From NCBI RefSeq assembly GCF_003315415.1, contig NZ_QNSB01000010.1:1-64000 (forward strand): DNA of 64,000 nucleotides. Direction: 5' to 3'. Below the pieces are notes generated by a model. It searched no databases and was not told where the DNA came from. It was given only the letters and a program-made list of their open reading frames with translations. Below, piece by piece: positions 6,614 to 16,313 of the stretch; the first letter of the stretch is position 1; each line of letters begins with the position of its first letter. This DNA is from Brevibacterium sanguinis. GTDB lineage: Bacteria; Actinomycetota; Actinomycetes; Actinomycetales; Brevibacteriaceae. The translations under genes were made by a program, and so were the position numbers.

Positions 6614-9391
6614 TCAGGGCGTCTTCGGCTTGGCCGCCGTCGACTTCTTCGCGGCCGTGGTCTTGGCCGTCGTCTTCTTCGCCGTCGTCGAGGTCGACTT
6701 CTTCGCCGCCGTGGTCTTGGCCGCCGTCGTCTTCTTCGCCGGAGCCTTGCGCGTCGTCGTCTTCTTCTTCGCCGGTCCCTTGGCCCGCTTCTCGGCGAGC
6801 AGGGTCGCGGCGCGCTCGAGGGTGATCGTCTCGACGTCGTCGTCCTTGCGCAGGGTCGCGTTCGTCTCCCCGTCGGTGACGTAGGGGCCGAAGCGACCGT
6901 CCTTGACGACGACCGGCTTCTTCGACTCCGGGTCCTCGCCCAGCTCCTTGAGCGGTGCGGTCGCGCGCCGACCCCCGCGCTGCTTGGGCTCGGAGTAGAT
7001 CTTCAGCGCCTCGTCGAGCGTGATGGAGAAGATCTGCTCCTCATCCGTCAGCGACCGCGAGTCCGTGCCCTTCTTGAGGTAGGGGCCGTAGCGGCCGTTC
7101 TGCGCGGTGATCTCGTTGCCCTCCTCGTCCGCGCCGACGACCCGCGGCAGGCTGAGCAGCTTCAGTGCGGTGTCGAGGTCGATGGTCGCGAGGTCCATCG
7201 ACTTGAACAGGGAGGCCGTGCGCGGCTTCGGCTTCTTCGCACCCCGCTTCGGCTTCTCCTCGGACTCGGGCAGCACCTCGGTGACGTAGGGGCCGAACCG
7301 ACCCGTCTTCGCCACGATCGTGTGCCCGGTCTCGGGATCGACGCCGAGCTCGAGGTCGCCGTCGCCCTGGGATTCGATGAGTTCGGCGGCCTTGGCCGCG
7401 GTGAGCTCGTCGGGAGCGAGATCGTCGGGCACGGACACCCGCTTCGGCTCCTCGCCCTCGGCACCCCCGCTGACCTCGAGGTAGGGGCCGTAGCGGCCCA
7501 CGCGCAGCGCCACACCGTCGCTGATGCGCACCGTGTTGACCTCGCGGGCGTCGATGTCGCCGAGGTCGTCGACGACCTCCTTGAGACCTTCCCGGTCGTG
7601 GTCCTTGTCGCCGAAGTAGAACCGCGCGAGCCAGGCCCTGCGATCCTCCTCGCCGGCGGCGATGCGGTCGAGCTCAGTCTCGAGGTCGGCGGTGAATTCG
7701 TAGTCGACGAGCCCGGTGAAGTGCTCCTCGAGCAGCCGCACGACGGAGAACGCCAGCCAGCTGGGGACCAGCGCGTTGCCGCGGCTCGTGACGTACCCGC
7801 GGTCCTGGATGACGGAGATGATCGAGGCGTACGTCGAGGGGCGGCCGATGCCGAGCTCCTCGAGCGCCTTGACCAGGCTCGCCTCCGTGTAGCGCGGCGG
7901 CGGTGCGGTCGTGTGCCCGTCGGCCTCGACCTGGACCACGGTCAGTGCCTGGCCCTCCTCGACCTGAGGCAGGCGCGATTCGCCCGACTTCGTGTCGTAG
8001 CGGCCGGCGTCCTGGCCCTCCTCGTAGGCGGCAAGGAAGCCGCGGAAGGTGATGACGGTGCCGCTGGCGGTGAAACCGGCCTCGTGTCCGTCGCCGAGAT
8101 CGGCGCGGACCCGGATGGTCGCGGTCTTGCCCTTGGCGTCGGCCATCTGACTGGCCACGGTGCGCTTCCAGATCAGGTCGTAGAGCCGGAACTCGTCGCC
8201 GCTCAGCGACTTCGCGACCTGGGCGGGAGTCCGGAACGAGTCGCCGGCGGGGCGGATCGCCTCGTGGGCCTCCTGCGCCGACTTCTGCTTGCCCTTGTAC
8301 ACCCGTGGCGACTGGGGCACGTACTCGGGACCGTAGAGCTCGGTCACCTGCCTGCGCGCCGCGGCGATCGCCTGCCCCGACAGGGCCGGGGAGTCGGTGC
8401 GCATGTAGGTGATGTAGCCGTGCTCGTAGAGCGACTGCGCGGTGCGCATCGCCTGGCGGGCGCTCATCCGCAGCTTGCGGCCGGCCTCCTGCTGCAGCGT
8501 CGAGGTGGTGAAGGGAGCGGCGGGCTTGCGCGAGTAGGGCTTCGACTCGACCGCGGTGACGGTCAGCGAGTCCTTCCGCGATCCGCCCAGCAGTTCGGCG
8601 AGCTCCTCGGCCTTCGCCCGGTCGACGACGGTGGCCGCGGCGTTCTTCAGCCGGCCGGCGTCGTCGAAGTCCCGCCCCGAGGCGACACGCGCCCCGTCGA
8701 GGGTCGCGAGGTTCGCGGCGAACGGACTGGCGCCGCCGGGCAGGCCCAGGTCGATGTCGAGATCCCAGTAGTCGGCGGGGACGAACGCCATGCGCTCGCG
8801 TTCGCGTTCGACGACGAGCCGGGTGGCCACCGACTGGACGCGTCCGGCGGACAGCCCGGCGCGGATCTTGCGCCACAGCACGGGCGAGATCTCGTAGCCG
8901 TAGAGGCGGTCGAGGATCCGGCGGGTCTCCTGGGCGTCGACGAGCGCCTCGTCGATCTCCCGGGTGTTCTCCAGGGCGCGGTTGATCGCCTCGGGGGTGA
9001 TCTCATGGAAGACCATGCGCTTGACCGGGATCTTCGGCTTGAGCACTTCGAGGAGGTGCCAGGCGATGGCCTCCCCCTCACGGTCCTCATCGGTGGCGAG
9101 GTAGAGTTCGTCGGCGTCCTTGAGGAGCCGCTTGAGCTCGGTGACCTTCTTCTTCTTGCCGGGATCGATCCGGTAGTAGGGGTCGAAGCCGTTGTCGACG
9201 TCGACGGCGAACTTGCCGTACGGCCCCTTCTTCATGTCGGCAGGGAGTTCGGACGGTGTCGGAAGGTCACGAATGTGGCCCACGGAGGCCTCGACGTCAT
9301 AACCCTCGCCGAGGTACCCGACGATCGTGCGCGCCTTCGTCGGGGACTCGACGATGACGAGACGGCGGGGTGTCTTCTCGGTTGTCGTCAC
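6614..9391 (-). CDS. topA: DNA topoisomerase I (type IA)
   Basis: Relaxes negative supercoils by single-strand passage. The N-terminal TOPRIM domain begins VIVESPTKARTI, with the acidic DEDREGEAIAW motif; the active-site tyrosine is in YITYMRTDSP at about residue 325. The C-terminal part contains four repeats with the core GR(Y/F)GPY(L/V), as in actinobacterial TopA, instead of zinc ribbons. It ends in a Lys/Ala/Thr-rich low-complexity tail of about 58 residues with repeated AKKTT/AAKK units, the type of tail that promotes processivity and DNA binding in mycobacterial and streptomycete TopA. The start is GTG 9391 with AGAGGA about 10 bases upstream. A 220-base gap separates it from the upstream methyltransferase gene and must hold its promoter. 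Confidence 0.97.
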   Translation of the reverse strand: MTTTEKTPRRLVIVESPTKARTIVGYLGEGYDVEASVGHIRDLPTPSELPADMKKGPYGKFAVDVDNGFDPYYRIDPGKKKKVTELKRLLKDADELYLATDEDREGEAIAWHLLEVLKPKIPVKRMVFHEITPEAINRALENTREIDEALVDAQETRRILDRLYGYEISPVLWRKIRAGLSAGRVQSVATRLVVERERERMAFVPADYWDLDIDLGLPGGASPFAANLATLDGARVASGRDFDDAGRLKNAAATVVDRAKAEELAELLGGSRKDSLTVTAVESKPYSRKPAAPFTTSTLQQEAGRKLRMSARQAMRTAQSLYEHGYITYMRTDSPALSGQAIAAARRQVTELYGPEYVPQSPRVYKGKQKSAQEAHEAIRPAGDSFRTPAQVAKSLSGDEFRLYDLIWKRTVASQMADAKGKTATIRVRADLGDGHEAGFTASGTVITFRGFLAAYEEGQDAGRYDTKSGESRLPQVEEGQALTVVQVEADGHTTAPPPRYTEASLVKALEELGIGRPSTYASIISVIQDRGYVTSRGNALVPSWLAFSVVRLLEEHFTGLVDYEFTADLETELDRIAAGEEDRRAWLARFYFGDKDHDREGLKEVVDDLGDIDAREVNTVRISDGVALRVGRYGPYLEVSGGAEGEEPKRVSVPDDLAPDELTAAKAAELIESQGDGDLELGVDPETGHTIVAKTGRFGPYVTEVLPESEEKPKRGAKKPKPRTASLFKSMDLATIDLDTALKLLSLPRVVGADEEGNEITAQNGRYGPYLKKGTDSRSLTDEEQIFSITLDEALKIYSEPKQRGGRRATAPLKELGEDPESKKPVVVKDGRFGPYVTDGETNATLRKDDDVETITLERAATLLAEKRAKGPAKKKTTTRKAPAKKTTAAKTTAAKKSTSTTAKKTTAKTTAAKKSTAAKPKTP

Positions 9392-9611
9392 TCTTGCACA
9401 TTCCTCTCATGCCAGATGCACGGCATCCGCGCTGGGCGGTTCTCACTGACTTCTGGCCGATCAACTGCTCCGGCCGCTGCTCGTCCACGGCCGATCCGGC
9501 CCAATGTAACACTCATGGACGGTCTCGATCTGCATCGGGGGATGGCGTGGAGGCCGACACCGACGGTTCCCGATCCTACAGTCACCGAGGCGGCGCCGGG
9601 GACCGCATCGA

Positions 9612-11396
9612 TCAGCGCGAACCGGTTTCCGGGTCTCCCGTCGGCAGCAGGGCGCCCGCGGCCACCAGCTGCCTCACCTGCATGATGAGCTGCTCCTCGA
9701 GCGCCGCCGCATCCACCTCGAGGAGATGCGCGAGGGCGACCGCCGTCTGTCTCAGGGTCAGCGTCCCATCCGCCACGGACACGAAGCCGGCCAGCGCCGT
9801 GTCGAGGTCGAACACCTGCCCGAAGCCGAGGCCCTGCTCGAGTGTGATCGAGGCCGGATCGGACTCGCCGGGGGTGAGATGGCGGTGCTCGACGAGGTCC
9901 GGGGACCGGGTGAATGCGGTGGTCGCCATCTCCTCGGCGTCGACCCCGCTCAGCCAGGAGCGCAGCTCGAAGACCGTCTGCACGAACGCCCCGATCCCGG
10001 GCCCTGCGTTCGTCGGCGCCGAGGTGATCCTGACCCGCTCCTTGAACCCCGGGGAGACCGCGCCGGGGGCCTCGAATGTTCGGAAATCGTTATCGTTTCT
10101 CTCCATGACGACGTAGCCGAAGACGATCTCGGCGACCTCTCGGGAGTCGAGATCGTCGATCCACGCCGCCGTCGCCCGGTTCCACTGCTCACTCGCCCGA
10201 GGGATCCCGCCGTCGCGGATCCAGGTCTCGGCGTAGGCGATCGGGTCGAGGGCTTCACGCTCGATGACGAGCACCGAGATGGCCGGGTCGGTGATCCACG
10301 CGTGCGGACCGGACTCCTCCGCCGCGGTGTGAGCACCGATCTCCCAGTTGCCCAGGCACACGCTGCGCCCGCCGGGACGCAGCGCCGCGGGGATCGAGGT
10401 GACGAGGGTGCGCACGAGCCGATCGCCGGTCATCCCGCCGTCGCGGTACTCGAAGTCGGGCAGGAGGCCGGAGTCCCGGGCCCCGTCGGCGCGGTCGGTC
10501 GGCCCAGAGCTGCTGCTCTCGCGCGTCGTGTCGAGGCTCTCGTGCGTCGCGGTGCGTGGGGTGATGACGAACGGCGGGTTGGACACGAGCAGATCGACCT
10601 GTTCGGTCAGCGGCTCGAGCAGGGAACCGGACCGGAACTCGATGGAGTCGACTCCATTGAGCCGAGCGCCGAGCTCGGCCAGCCTCAGGGCGCGCGCGGA
10701 GACGTCGGTGGCGATGACGCGGTCGCAGTGCCGGGCCAGCAGCAGGGCCTGGATCCCGCATCCGGTGCCGATGTCGGCGGCCAGCGCGCAATGCTCGCGA
10801 GGAGTCAGGGAGACCAGGGTGCGTCCCGCGCCGCCGAGCCCGAGGACGAAATCGCCGTCGAGGACATCGGGATTCACGAGCGTTCCGTGATCGCTGACGA
10901 GGTAGAGGTTCTCATCGCCCGGTGCGAAGCCGCGCGGGACCCCAACCGGCAGGTCGTAGGGGGTGATGGCGAAGGGTGCGCTCGCCTCCGGCTCGATGCC
11001 GTGCTCGGATTCGATGCCTCCCTCGCACGTACCCGCACCGGGGCGCTCCCCCGACTCGCCGATCTCGACGAGCCCGGCCGAGACCGCGGCTGCCACGGCC
11101 TCGTCTCCGAGGGCGCGGCGGAGCAGGGCGACAGGCACCGTCCGCTGGAATCGGAAGAGCAGCGCGAGCACGGCCAGGTCCTCATCGACGGTGCCGGCGC
11201 CGTCGCTGCGGTCTCGCCGGCGGCCGAGCAGCCGCTCGCAGCGGTGGATCGCCGGGGCGGCGTTGTTGCGCACGAGTGCGTCCGTCACGGCGCCTCCCCA
11301 CATCTGCCGCAGTCGGGGTTCGGTGTAGCCGGCTCGGTAGAGCCGCTTCCCCAAGGTGGTGTGGAGGTCGGAGTGCGTCGCGCCGTGGTCAGTCAC
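9612..11396 (-). CDS. Class I SAM methyltransferase, HemK/PrmC-like with extra N-terminal domain
   Basis: A 594-residue methyltransferase. Residues 1 to about 150 form an actinobacterial N-terminal domain, followed by SAM motif I ADIGTGCGIQALLLA, the acidic motif IATDVSARALRLAE and the NPPF catalytic motif VSNPPFVIT at about residue 275. NPPF is found in enzymes that methylate amide or amino nitrogens, such as glutamine in release factors or bases in nucleic acids; the actual target is not known. A further ~200-residue C-terminal domain is conserved in the family. It starts with GTG and is divergent from the helicase, with 63 bases between. The gene occupies the same place beside topA as in other actinobacteria, but no cold-shock gene lies here. 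Confidence 0.8.
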   Translation of the reverse strand: MTDHGATHSDLHTTLGKRLYRAGYTEPRLRQMWGGAVTDALVRNNAAPAIHRCERLLGRRRDRSDGAGTVDEDLAVLALLFRFQRTVPVALLRRALGDEAVAAAVSAGLVEIGESGERPGAGTCEGGIESEHGIEPEASAPFAITPYDLPVGVPRGFAPGDENLYLVSDHGTLVNPDVLDGDFVLGLGGAGRTLVSLTPREHCALAADIGTGCGIQALLLARHCDRVIATDVSARALRLAELGARLNGVDSIEFRSGSLLEPLTEQVDLLVSNPPFVITPRTATHESLDTTRESSSSGPTDRADGARDSGLLPDFEYRDGGMTGDRLVRTLVTSIPAALRPGGRSVCLGNWEIGAHTAAEESGPHAWITDPAISVLVIEREALDPIAYAETWIRDGGIPRASEQWNRATAAWIDDLDSREVAEIVFGYVVMERNDNDFRTFEAPGAVSPGFKERVRITSAPTNAGPGIGAFVQTVFELRSWLSGVDAEEMATTAFTRSPDLVEHRHLTPGESDPASITLEQGLGFGQVFDLDTALAGFVSVADGTLTLRQTAVALAHLLEVDAAALEEQLIMQVRQLVAAGALLPTGDPETGSR

Positions 11397-11459
11397 ACGC
11401 CGATCCTATCGACTCCCGCCTCCGGCGAGACGTGCGGTGCCTGCGACATAATTGTCCCC

Positions 11460-13736
11460 ATGACCTCTTCGGCACTTCTCGACATCGTCACCGGGTTCGG
11501 TGCCAGAGAGGACCGGATCGTCCACGTGCGCGATATTCCACAGCGGTTCGAGCACGAGTCGGCATGGCCCGACTGGGTCGACGAGGAGCTCCGGCACGCC
11601 TGCCACGCGATCGGCGTCGACCTGCCGTGGCGCCATCAGGTCGAGGCCGCCGAGACCGCCCGGTCCGGGGCCGACGTCGTCATCGCCACCCCCACCGCCT
11701 CGGGCAAGTCCCTGGGCTTCTGGCTGCCCATCCTCGAGTCGATCCAGGCCTCGCGGGACACCCTGCGCACCGCCTCGGCGATCTACATCTCCCCGACCAA
11801 GGCGCTGGCCGCCGATCAGCTGGCCAAGCTGGAGAGGCTCGTCGTCCGGGGCGTGAGGCCCGCGGCCTACGACGGGGACAGCTCGCAGGCGGCGAAGGAC
11901 TGGGCCCGACGGCACGCGAACATCGTCTTCACCAACCCCGACATGCTCCATCGCGGGATCCTCCCGCAGCATCAGCGCTTCACCCGACTGTTCAAGACCC
12001 TGCGCTACATCGTCATCGACGAGGCCCACCGCTACCGAGGAGTCTTCGGCTCCCACGTGTCGCTCATCCTGCGCCGGCTGCTGCGCATCGCCGCGCACTA
12101 CGGAGCGCACCCGGTCGTCATCGGCGCCTCGGCGACGATGGCCCGCCCCGAGCTCGCGTTCTCCACGCTCACCGGGCGAAAGGCGCATGCGGTCAGCGAG
12201 GACTCCTCCCCGCGCGCCGCCGGCGCCTTCGCGCTGTGGGAGCCGCCCGTGTCCCCCGGCGGGGACCGGCGCAGCGGACTGAACGAGGCAGCCGATCTCC
12301 TCACCGACGCGATGTGCGCAGGCTTCCGGTCGATCGCATTCATCGCCTCCCGTCGCGGTGCCGAGGCCCTCGCATCGACCGTGCGCGACCAGGTCGGCCA
12401 GGTCGACGAGTCCCTGCAGGGCAAGGTCGCCGCCTACCGCGGCGGGTACCTCGCGGAGGAGCGCAGGCTCCTCGAATCGGCGCTGCGCTCGGGTCGGCTG
12501 CTGGCGGTGGCGTCGACGAACGCGCTCGAGCTCGGGATCGACATCTCGGGGCTCGATCTCGTCATCATCTCCGGCTGGCCCGGGACCCTGGCCTCCCTGT
12601 GGCAGCAGGCCGGACGCGCCGGCAGGGCCGGGCAGCGGTGGATGGCGGTGTTCATCGCCCGGGACGACCCGCTCGACACCTACGTCGTCCATCACCCGGA
12701 GGTCATCTTCGATGCCCCCGTCGATGCCGGGGTCATCCACCCGGGCAACCCGCATGTGCTGTCCGGGCACCTGTGCGCGGCCGCCGCCGAGGTGCCCCTG
12801 ACCGCGGCTGAGCTCGTCCACTTCCCCGACAACTCCGCCGAGGTGATCGCCGACCTCGTCGAGCGCCGGATGCTGCGGGCCCGCCCCACCGGCTGGTTCT
12901 GGGCCAAGGACTCACCGGCGACGGACCTCTCCGACATCCGCGGCTCCGGCGGCGGGCAGTTCCGCCTCGTGGAGGCGAGCACGGGAGCCCTGCTCGGAAC
13001 CGTCGACGAATCGGGGGCCCACACCGGAGCGCACCCGGGCGCCGTGTACACGCATCAGGGTGCGGATTTCACGGTGATCGACCTCGACCTCGATGACCAT
13101 GTCGTGTTCGTCGAACGCACCGAGGTCGACTACACGACGCAGGCGAGGTCGCTGACGGAGATCGCGATCGTCGACACCGACCACCAGCGGGTCCTGCCGT
13201 CGGGAGTGTCCGTGTGCAGCGGCACGGTCGACGTCAAGGACCACGTCGTGTCCTACCGCATGAGGGCGAAGCGCGGCGGCGCGATCCTCGCCGAGCATGA
13301 CCTCGACCTGCCCGAGAGGACCCTGCGGACGGCGGCCGTGTGGTGGACGATCCCCCAGTCGCTGCTCGATGAGGCCGAGGTGATCAGGGCGGACCTGCCG
13401 GGAGCGGTCCATGCCGCCGAGCACGCCTCGATCGGGCTGCTGCCCCTGTTCGCCGGCTGCGACCGGTGGGACATCGGCGGCGTGTCGACGGCGCTCCACG
13501 CCGACACCGGCATGGCGACGGTGTTCGTCTATGACGGTCTGGCCGGAGGAGCCGGATTCGCCGCACGCGGCAGCGAGGTCATCGAGGAGTGGCTGGCGGC
13601 GACCAGGGACACGATCGCCGCCTGCGAATGCGTCGACGGCTGCCCGTCCTGCGTGCAGTCGCCCAAATGCGGCAACGGCAATGAGCCGCTCGACAAGTCC
13701 GCGGCCCTGCGGCTCCTCCGGACCGTCCTCGGATAG
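11460..13736 (+). CDS. DEAD/DEAH-box helicase of MrfA/YprA type with zinc-binding C terminus
   Basis: A superfamily 2 ATP-dependent helicase of 758 residues. Motif I is ATPTASGKS (about residue 79), motif II is DEAHRY (about 186), motif III is ASATM, and the second RecA domain ends with the QQAGRAGRAGQ motif VI. The C terminus has a cysteine cluster CECVDGCPSCVQSPKCG, the zinc site of the DUF1998/MrfA family, which in Bacillus takes part in repair of mitomycin C lesions independently of UvrA. It is the counterpart of M. tuberculosis Rv3649 by position. ATG 11460 lies about 60 bases from the divergent methyltransferase start, so the two genes share a promoter region. Confidence 0.92.
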   Translation: MTSSALLDIVTGFGAREDRIVHVRDIPQRFEHESAWPDWVDEELRHACHAIGVDLPWRHQVEAAETARSGADVVIATPTASGKSLGFWLPILESIQASRDTLRTASAIYISPTKALAADQLAKLERLVVRGVRPAAYDGDSSQAAKDWARRHANIVFTNPDMLHRGILPQHQRFTRLFKTLRYIVIDEAHRYRGVFGSHVSLILRRLLRIAAHYGAHPVVIGASATMARPELAFSTLTGRKAHAVSEDSSPRAAGAFALWEPPVSPGGDRRSGLNEAADLLTDAMCAGFRSIAFIASRRGAEALASTVRDQVGQVDESLQGKVAAYRGGYLAEERRLLESALRSGRLLAVASTNALELGIDISGLDLVIISGWPGTLASLWQQAGRAGRAGQRWMAVFIARDDPLDTYVVHHPEVIFDAPVDAGVIHPGNPHVLSGHLCAAAAEVPLTAAELVHFPDNSAEVIADLVERRMLRARPTGWFWAKDSPATDLSDIRGSGGGQFRLVEASTGALLGTVDESGAHTGAHPGAVYTHQGADFTVIDLDLDDHVVFVERTEVDYTTQARSLTEIAIVDTDHQRVLPSGVSVCSGTVDVKDHVVSYRMRAKRGGAILAEHDLDLPERTLRTAAVWWTIPQSLLDEAEVIRADLPGAVHAAEHASIGLLPLFAGCDRWDIGGVSTALHADTGMATVFVYDGLAGGAGFAARGSEVIEEWLAATRDTIAACECVDGCPSCVQSPKCGNGNEPLDKSAALRLLRTVLG

Positions 13737-13789
13737 CCGCCGAGCGGGCCCGGTCGCCGGGCCGGCCGTCCTCGGACCATCGCCGCTGG

Positions 13790-14107
13790 CTACCGTCCGG
13801 CGACGGCCTTCTCCCGCACTCCCGGCAGGGGGCCGGGGATCTCGACCTCCACCTCGACGAACGCGCTCTGCTCGCTCGTCGAGGCCAGGCAGTCCCTCAT
13901 CGTCGCGCCGTTGCGCTGCGCGACCTCCCTGGCCGCCTCGCACGCGTCGCCCGGGGCCAGGCCGCGAACGACGTCGGCGGCGGCGAGCGCGGCCAGGTCG
14001 GCCGCGCTCTGCGCGCTGCTGTGCGCGACGAAGGCCTGCGTCAGCCCGCCGAGAGCCGTGACGACGACGAGGATGAGCGCGCAGACTCCGGTGACGATCG
14101 TCGTCAT
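13790..14107 (-). CDS. Rv3654c-like TadE/G-type pilus-neighbourhood protein
   Basis: A small protein (105 residues) with one N-terminal membrane helix (about residues 5-28) followed by AHSSAQSAADLAALAAAD, the pattern of TadE/TadG-like minor pilins of the helicase/secretion neighbourhood. A pair of cysteines in the extracytoplasmic part could form a disulfide. Its ATG overlaps the stop of the upstream TadE gene by four bases, so the two are translationally coupled. It is the last gene of the Tad cluster. The function is inferred from the family: a minor pseudopilin or assembly protein of a Flp-type fibre. Confidence 0.8.
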   Translation of the reverse strand: MTTIVTGVCALILVVVTALGGLTQAFVAHSSAQSAADLAALAAADVVRGLAPGDACEAAREVAQRNGATMRDCLASTSEQSAFVEVEVEIPGPLPGVREKAVAGR

Positions 14108-14496
14108 GGCGGGTCCCCCTGGCGGCGTCCGCCTTCGGTGCGGGCGACCGCGGCCGCCTCGACCTCGTCGAGGACGACGATGACCGAGGGCAGCCGGATG
14201 GTCACTCGCACCGTCGAGTAGCCGCCTTCGCCGCTGATCACGACATCGGAGGACTCCCCGGCGTGCTTCTTCGCCTCGGCGACCACCGCTGCCGGAGGTT
14301 CGCCGCGGGCGATCTCACGTGCGGCCGAGCGGGCGGCGTCGAAGGCCCGCAGCTGGGTGAGGCCGATCGCGGCCGCCCCCGTGAGCACGATGAGGAGGAA
14401 CACGACGGCGGGCATCACCATGGCGAATTCGGCGGTCGCGGTTCCTTCGTCGCGGTGACGCCAGCGCCCGCGCCCTCCGGGCTCACAGGGGCTCAC
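14104..14496 (-). CDS. TadE-family minor pilin
   Basis: A 130-residue protein with a short cytoplasmic N terminus, then GTATAEFAMVMPAVVFLLIVL, in which the E of the AEF signature and the hydrophobic helix mark a TadE/Flp prepilin-like sequence. The rest is a small extracytoplasmic domain that repeats Ala/Glu. The start is GTG 14496; the neighbouring DUF4244 gene ends one base away. It lies between the pilin and the Rv3654c-like gene in the usual actinobacterial order. A Tad prepilin peptidase that could cleave it is not present in this window. Confidence 0.85.
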   Translation of the reverse strand: MSPCEPGGRGRWRHRDEGTATAEFAMVMPAVVFLLIVLTGAAAIGLTQLRAFDAARSAAREIARGEPPAAVVAEAKKHAGESSDVVISGEGGYSTVRVTIRLPSVIVVLDEVEAAAVARTEGGRRQGDPP

Positions 14497-14497
14497 G

Positions 14498-14818
14498 TCA
14501 GCCGCCGAGGCCGAGCGCCGTTTGGATGACTCCGGTGACGAGCTCCCTGATCGGCTCGGATTTGAGGACGACGACGAGCAGTGCGGCGAACCCGCAGGCC
14601 GCGAGCGTGGTGATCGCGTACTCGGCGGTCGTGGCTCCGGTGTCGGGACCCCAGTTCGGCTGATCGTCCTCGAGAGCGTCCGGGGCCTCCTCCGAGGCTC
14701 CGTCCGCAGCGGTGTCGTCGGCGGGATCGTCGCGGACCATGGGCGGCCAGGGTGCGGAGAAGTCGGCGTCGTCGGGCGCCGATGGCTCGATGGTCGGATC
14801 GAAGATGTCTGTGCTCAT
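14498..14818 (-). CDS. DUF4244 Flp-pilin-like protein
   Basis: A 106-residue protein with a long acidic N-terminal part and a C-terminal Flp-type pilin segment DTGATTAEYAITTLAACGF continuing as a hydrophobic helix, which is the DUF4244 signature. The Gly before the A-x-x-A-E-Y run is a probable prepilin cleavage site, so the acidic N-terminal part of about 60 residues would be a very long leader or a cytoplasmic extension. I take ATG 14818 as the start because a perfect AGGAGG lies 7 bases upstream; a longer reading frame up to 14950 lacks such a site. It is likely the main fibre subunit of the cluster. Confidence 0.85.
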   Translation of the reverse strand: MSTDIFDPTIEPSAPDDADFSAPWPPMVRDDPADDTAADGASEEAPDALEDDQPNWGPDTGATTAEYAITTLAACGFAALLVVVLKSEPIRELVTGVIQTALGLGG

Positions 14819-14989
14819 GCCTGTTCCTCCTGAGACTTCCGTCCGCGCTGTGCGAACGGACTCCCAGAGTGGAGTCGGCGCCGTGATGGGGTCGAGTCCT
14901 GATTCGTCGGCTGTGGATGCCGATCGGTCGTCCACAGGGCGGATGAGCACAAGTGGGGACGCTGTCCCCAGGCGAATGAGGCGAAGTGG

Positions 14990-15592
14990 CTAGCGGTTGC
15001 CCGCCCAGTCGTCCTTGAGGATGGCCATGATGACCTCGTCATGACGGCGGCCGTTGAAGAACACGGCTTCCCTGCGGCGGCCCTCCTCGACGAAACCGGC
15101 CTTCTTGTAGGACGCGATGCCCCGGGCGTTGAACGCCCAGGTCTGCAGCTCGATCCGGTTGAGGCCCAGCTGGAGGAACCCGTAGCGAACAGCGAGCCGG
15201 ACGGCGTCGGAACCATAGCCGCGACCGTGGAACTCGGGTCCGACGATGATCGCCAGTGTCGCGGACTGGTTGATGGGATTGCGGCCGAACAGGGTGACGT
15301 GCCCGACGAACTCCTCGGTCTCGGTCAGCTCGATGCTGAAGCCCACCGAACTGGTGTCCCTGTTCGCGCTCCACTGCTGGAACTGCTCCGAGACCCCTCC
15401 TTCGGGCCAGGGCAGGACGGTGGTGTTCTGGAGGACCACGATCGACGGATCGAACCACCATTGTTCGAGGTAGGGCAGGTCCTCCTCACGCAGAGCGCGA
15501 AGGCGCACATAGCGGCCGGTGAACAGGTTCTCGGCGTAGTCCACGGCCTGTTCGACGTCGGAGAGCTGGTTGAAGGGAGGGATGGGTGCCAT
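14990..15592 (-). CDS. GNAT acetyltransferase, RimJ/RimL type
   Basis: A 200-residue acetyltransferase with the RimJ/RimL pattern: early VRLRALREEDLPYLEQWW, the central acetyl-CoA loop GPEFHGRGYGSDA, and the late NARGIASYKKAGFVEEGRRR segment. Such enzymes acetylate protein N termini, ribosomal proteins or small amines. It lies inside the Tad cluster between the TadC and the pilin gene, with gaps of 63 and 171 bases, so it is an insertion relative to the usual tad order. No evidence links it to pilus function. Confidence 0.85.
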   Translation of the reverse strand: MAPIPPFNQLSDVEQAVDYAENLFTGRYVRLRALREEDLPYLEQWWFDPSIVVLQNTTVLPWPEGGVSEQFQQWSANRDTSSVGFSIELTETEEFVGHVTLFGRNPINQSATLAIIVGPEFHGRGYGSDAVRLAVRYGFLQLGLNRIELQTWAFNARGIASYKKAGFVEEGRRREAVFFNGRRHDEVIMAILKDDWAGNR

Positions 15593-15655
15593 TCTCCGAC
15601 CCTACCAACGCCCACTTGCGAACCCCCTGAGACGCCGACCCCCACCTCGCCGTCC

Positions 15656-16258
15656 TCAGAAGAACACGGAGGTGAGGTCGCCGAGGAGGGAGATGACGAC
15701 CGGGACGACCGACAGCAGGAGGAAGGCCGGGAGGATGCACAGGCCCAGGGGCACGACGAGCCTGACGCCGAGTGCCGCCGCCGCTTCCTGCCGTCGTCGG
15801 CGTGAGGAGTCGCGCAGCTCCTGGGCCACCGACTCGATGAGCGGGGCCGGGCCCACTCCCGTGCGCTCGGAGAACTCGACGACCTCGAGCAGGGGAAGGA
15901 GCCGGTCGTCGTGGGCTCGCTCCGGCTCCCCGATCGAGCGGGCGCGCGCCATCCGCTCGAGCCCCGACCGGTCTCCCGTCGCCTCGGCGGCCAGGGTCAG
16001 CGCGACAGGGATGGGCAGCCCCGATGTGAGGCAGATCGAGACGAGATCGAGGTCGAAGGCCAGCTGCTCATCGGTGACCTCGGATCCCTTCGGCATCCGG
16101 GGCACGGCCGTCCGGGCTGTTGCCGTCCGGGACGTCGCCGGACCCTGGCCGAGCTCGGTGGTCGACTGCCGCAGCAGTCCCGCCAGGCGCCCCGCGCTCG
16201 AGTCGGACCACAGCAGGATCGCTGCCGCGACGAAGGCACCGACGATGAGCGGAAGCAT
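15656..16258 (-). CDS. tadC: TadC-like type II secretion F-domain protein
   Basis: Inner-membrane platform protein of a Tad/Flp system. The sequence shows an N-terminal membrane helix, a cytoplasmic T2SSF domain with FDLDLVSICLTSGLP and the RTGVGPAPLIESVA segment, and two C-terminal helices. At 200 residues it is one of the short actinobacterial versions. It stands 55 bases after the TadB gene. Together with TadB it should form the membrane platform powered by the TadA ATPase. Confidence 0.85.
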   Translation of the reverse strand: MLPLIVGAFVAAAILLWSDSSAGRLAGLLRQSTTELGQGPATSRTATARTAVPRMPKGSEVTDEQLAFDLDLVSICLTSGLPIPVALTLAAEATGDRSGLERMARARSIGEPERAHDDRLLPLLEVVEFSERTGVGPAPLIESVAQELRDSSRRRRQEAAAALGVRLVVPLGLCILPAFLLLSVVPVVISLLGDLTSVFF

Positions 16259-16313
16259 CAGGCTCGCCCCCTCCGGGTCCTCGAACCGGTCGCGGGCTGC
16301 GATCGCCTGCCCG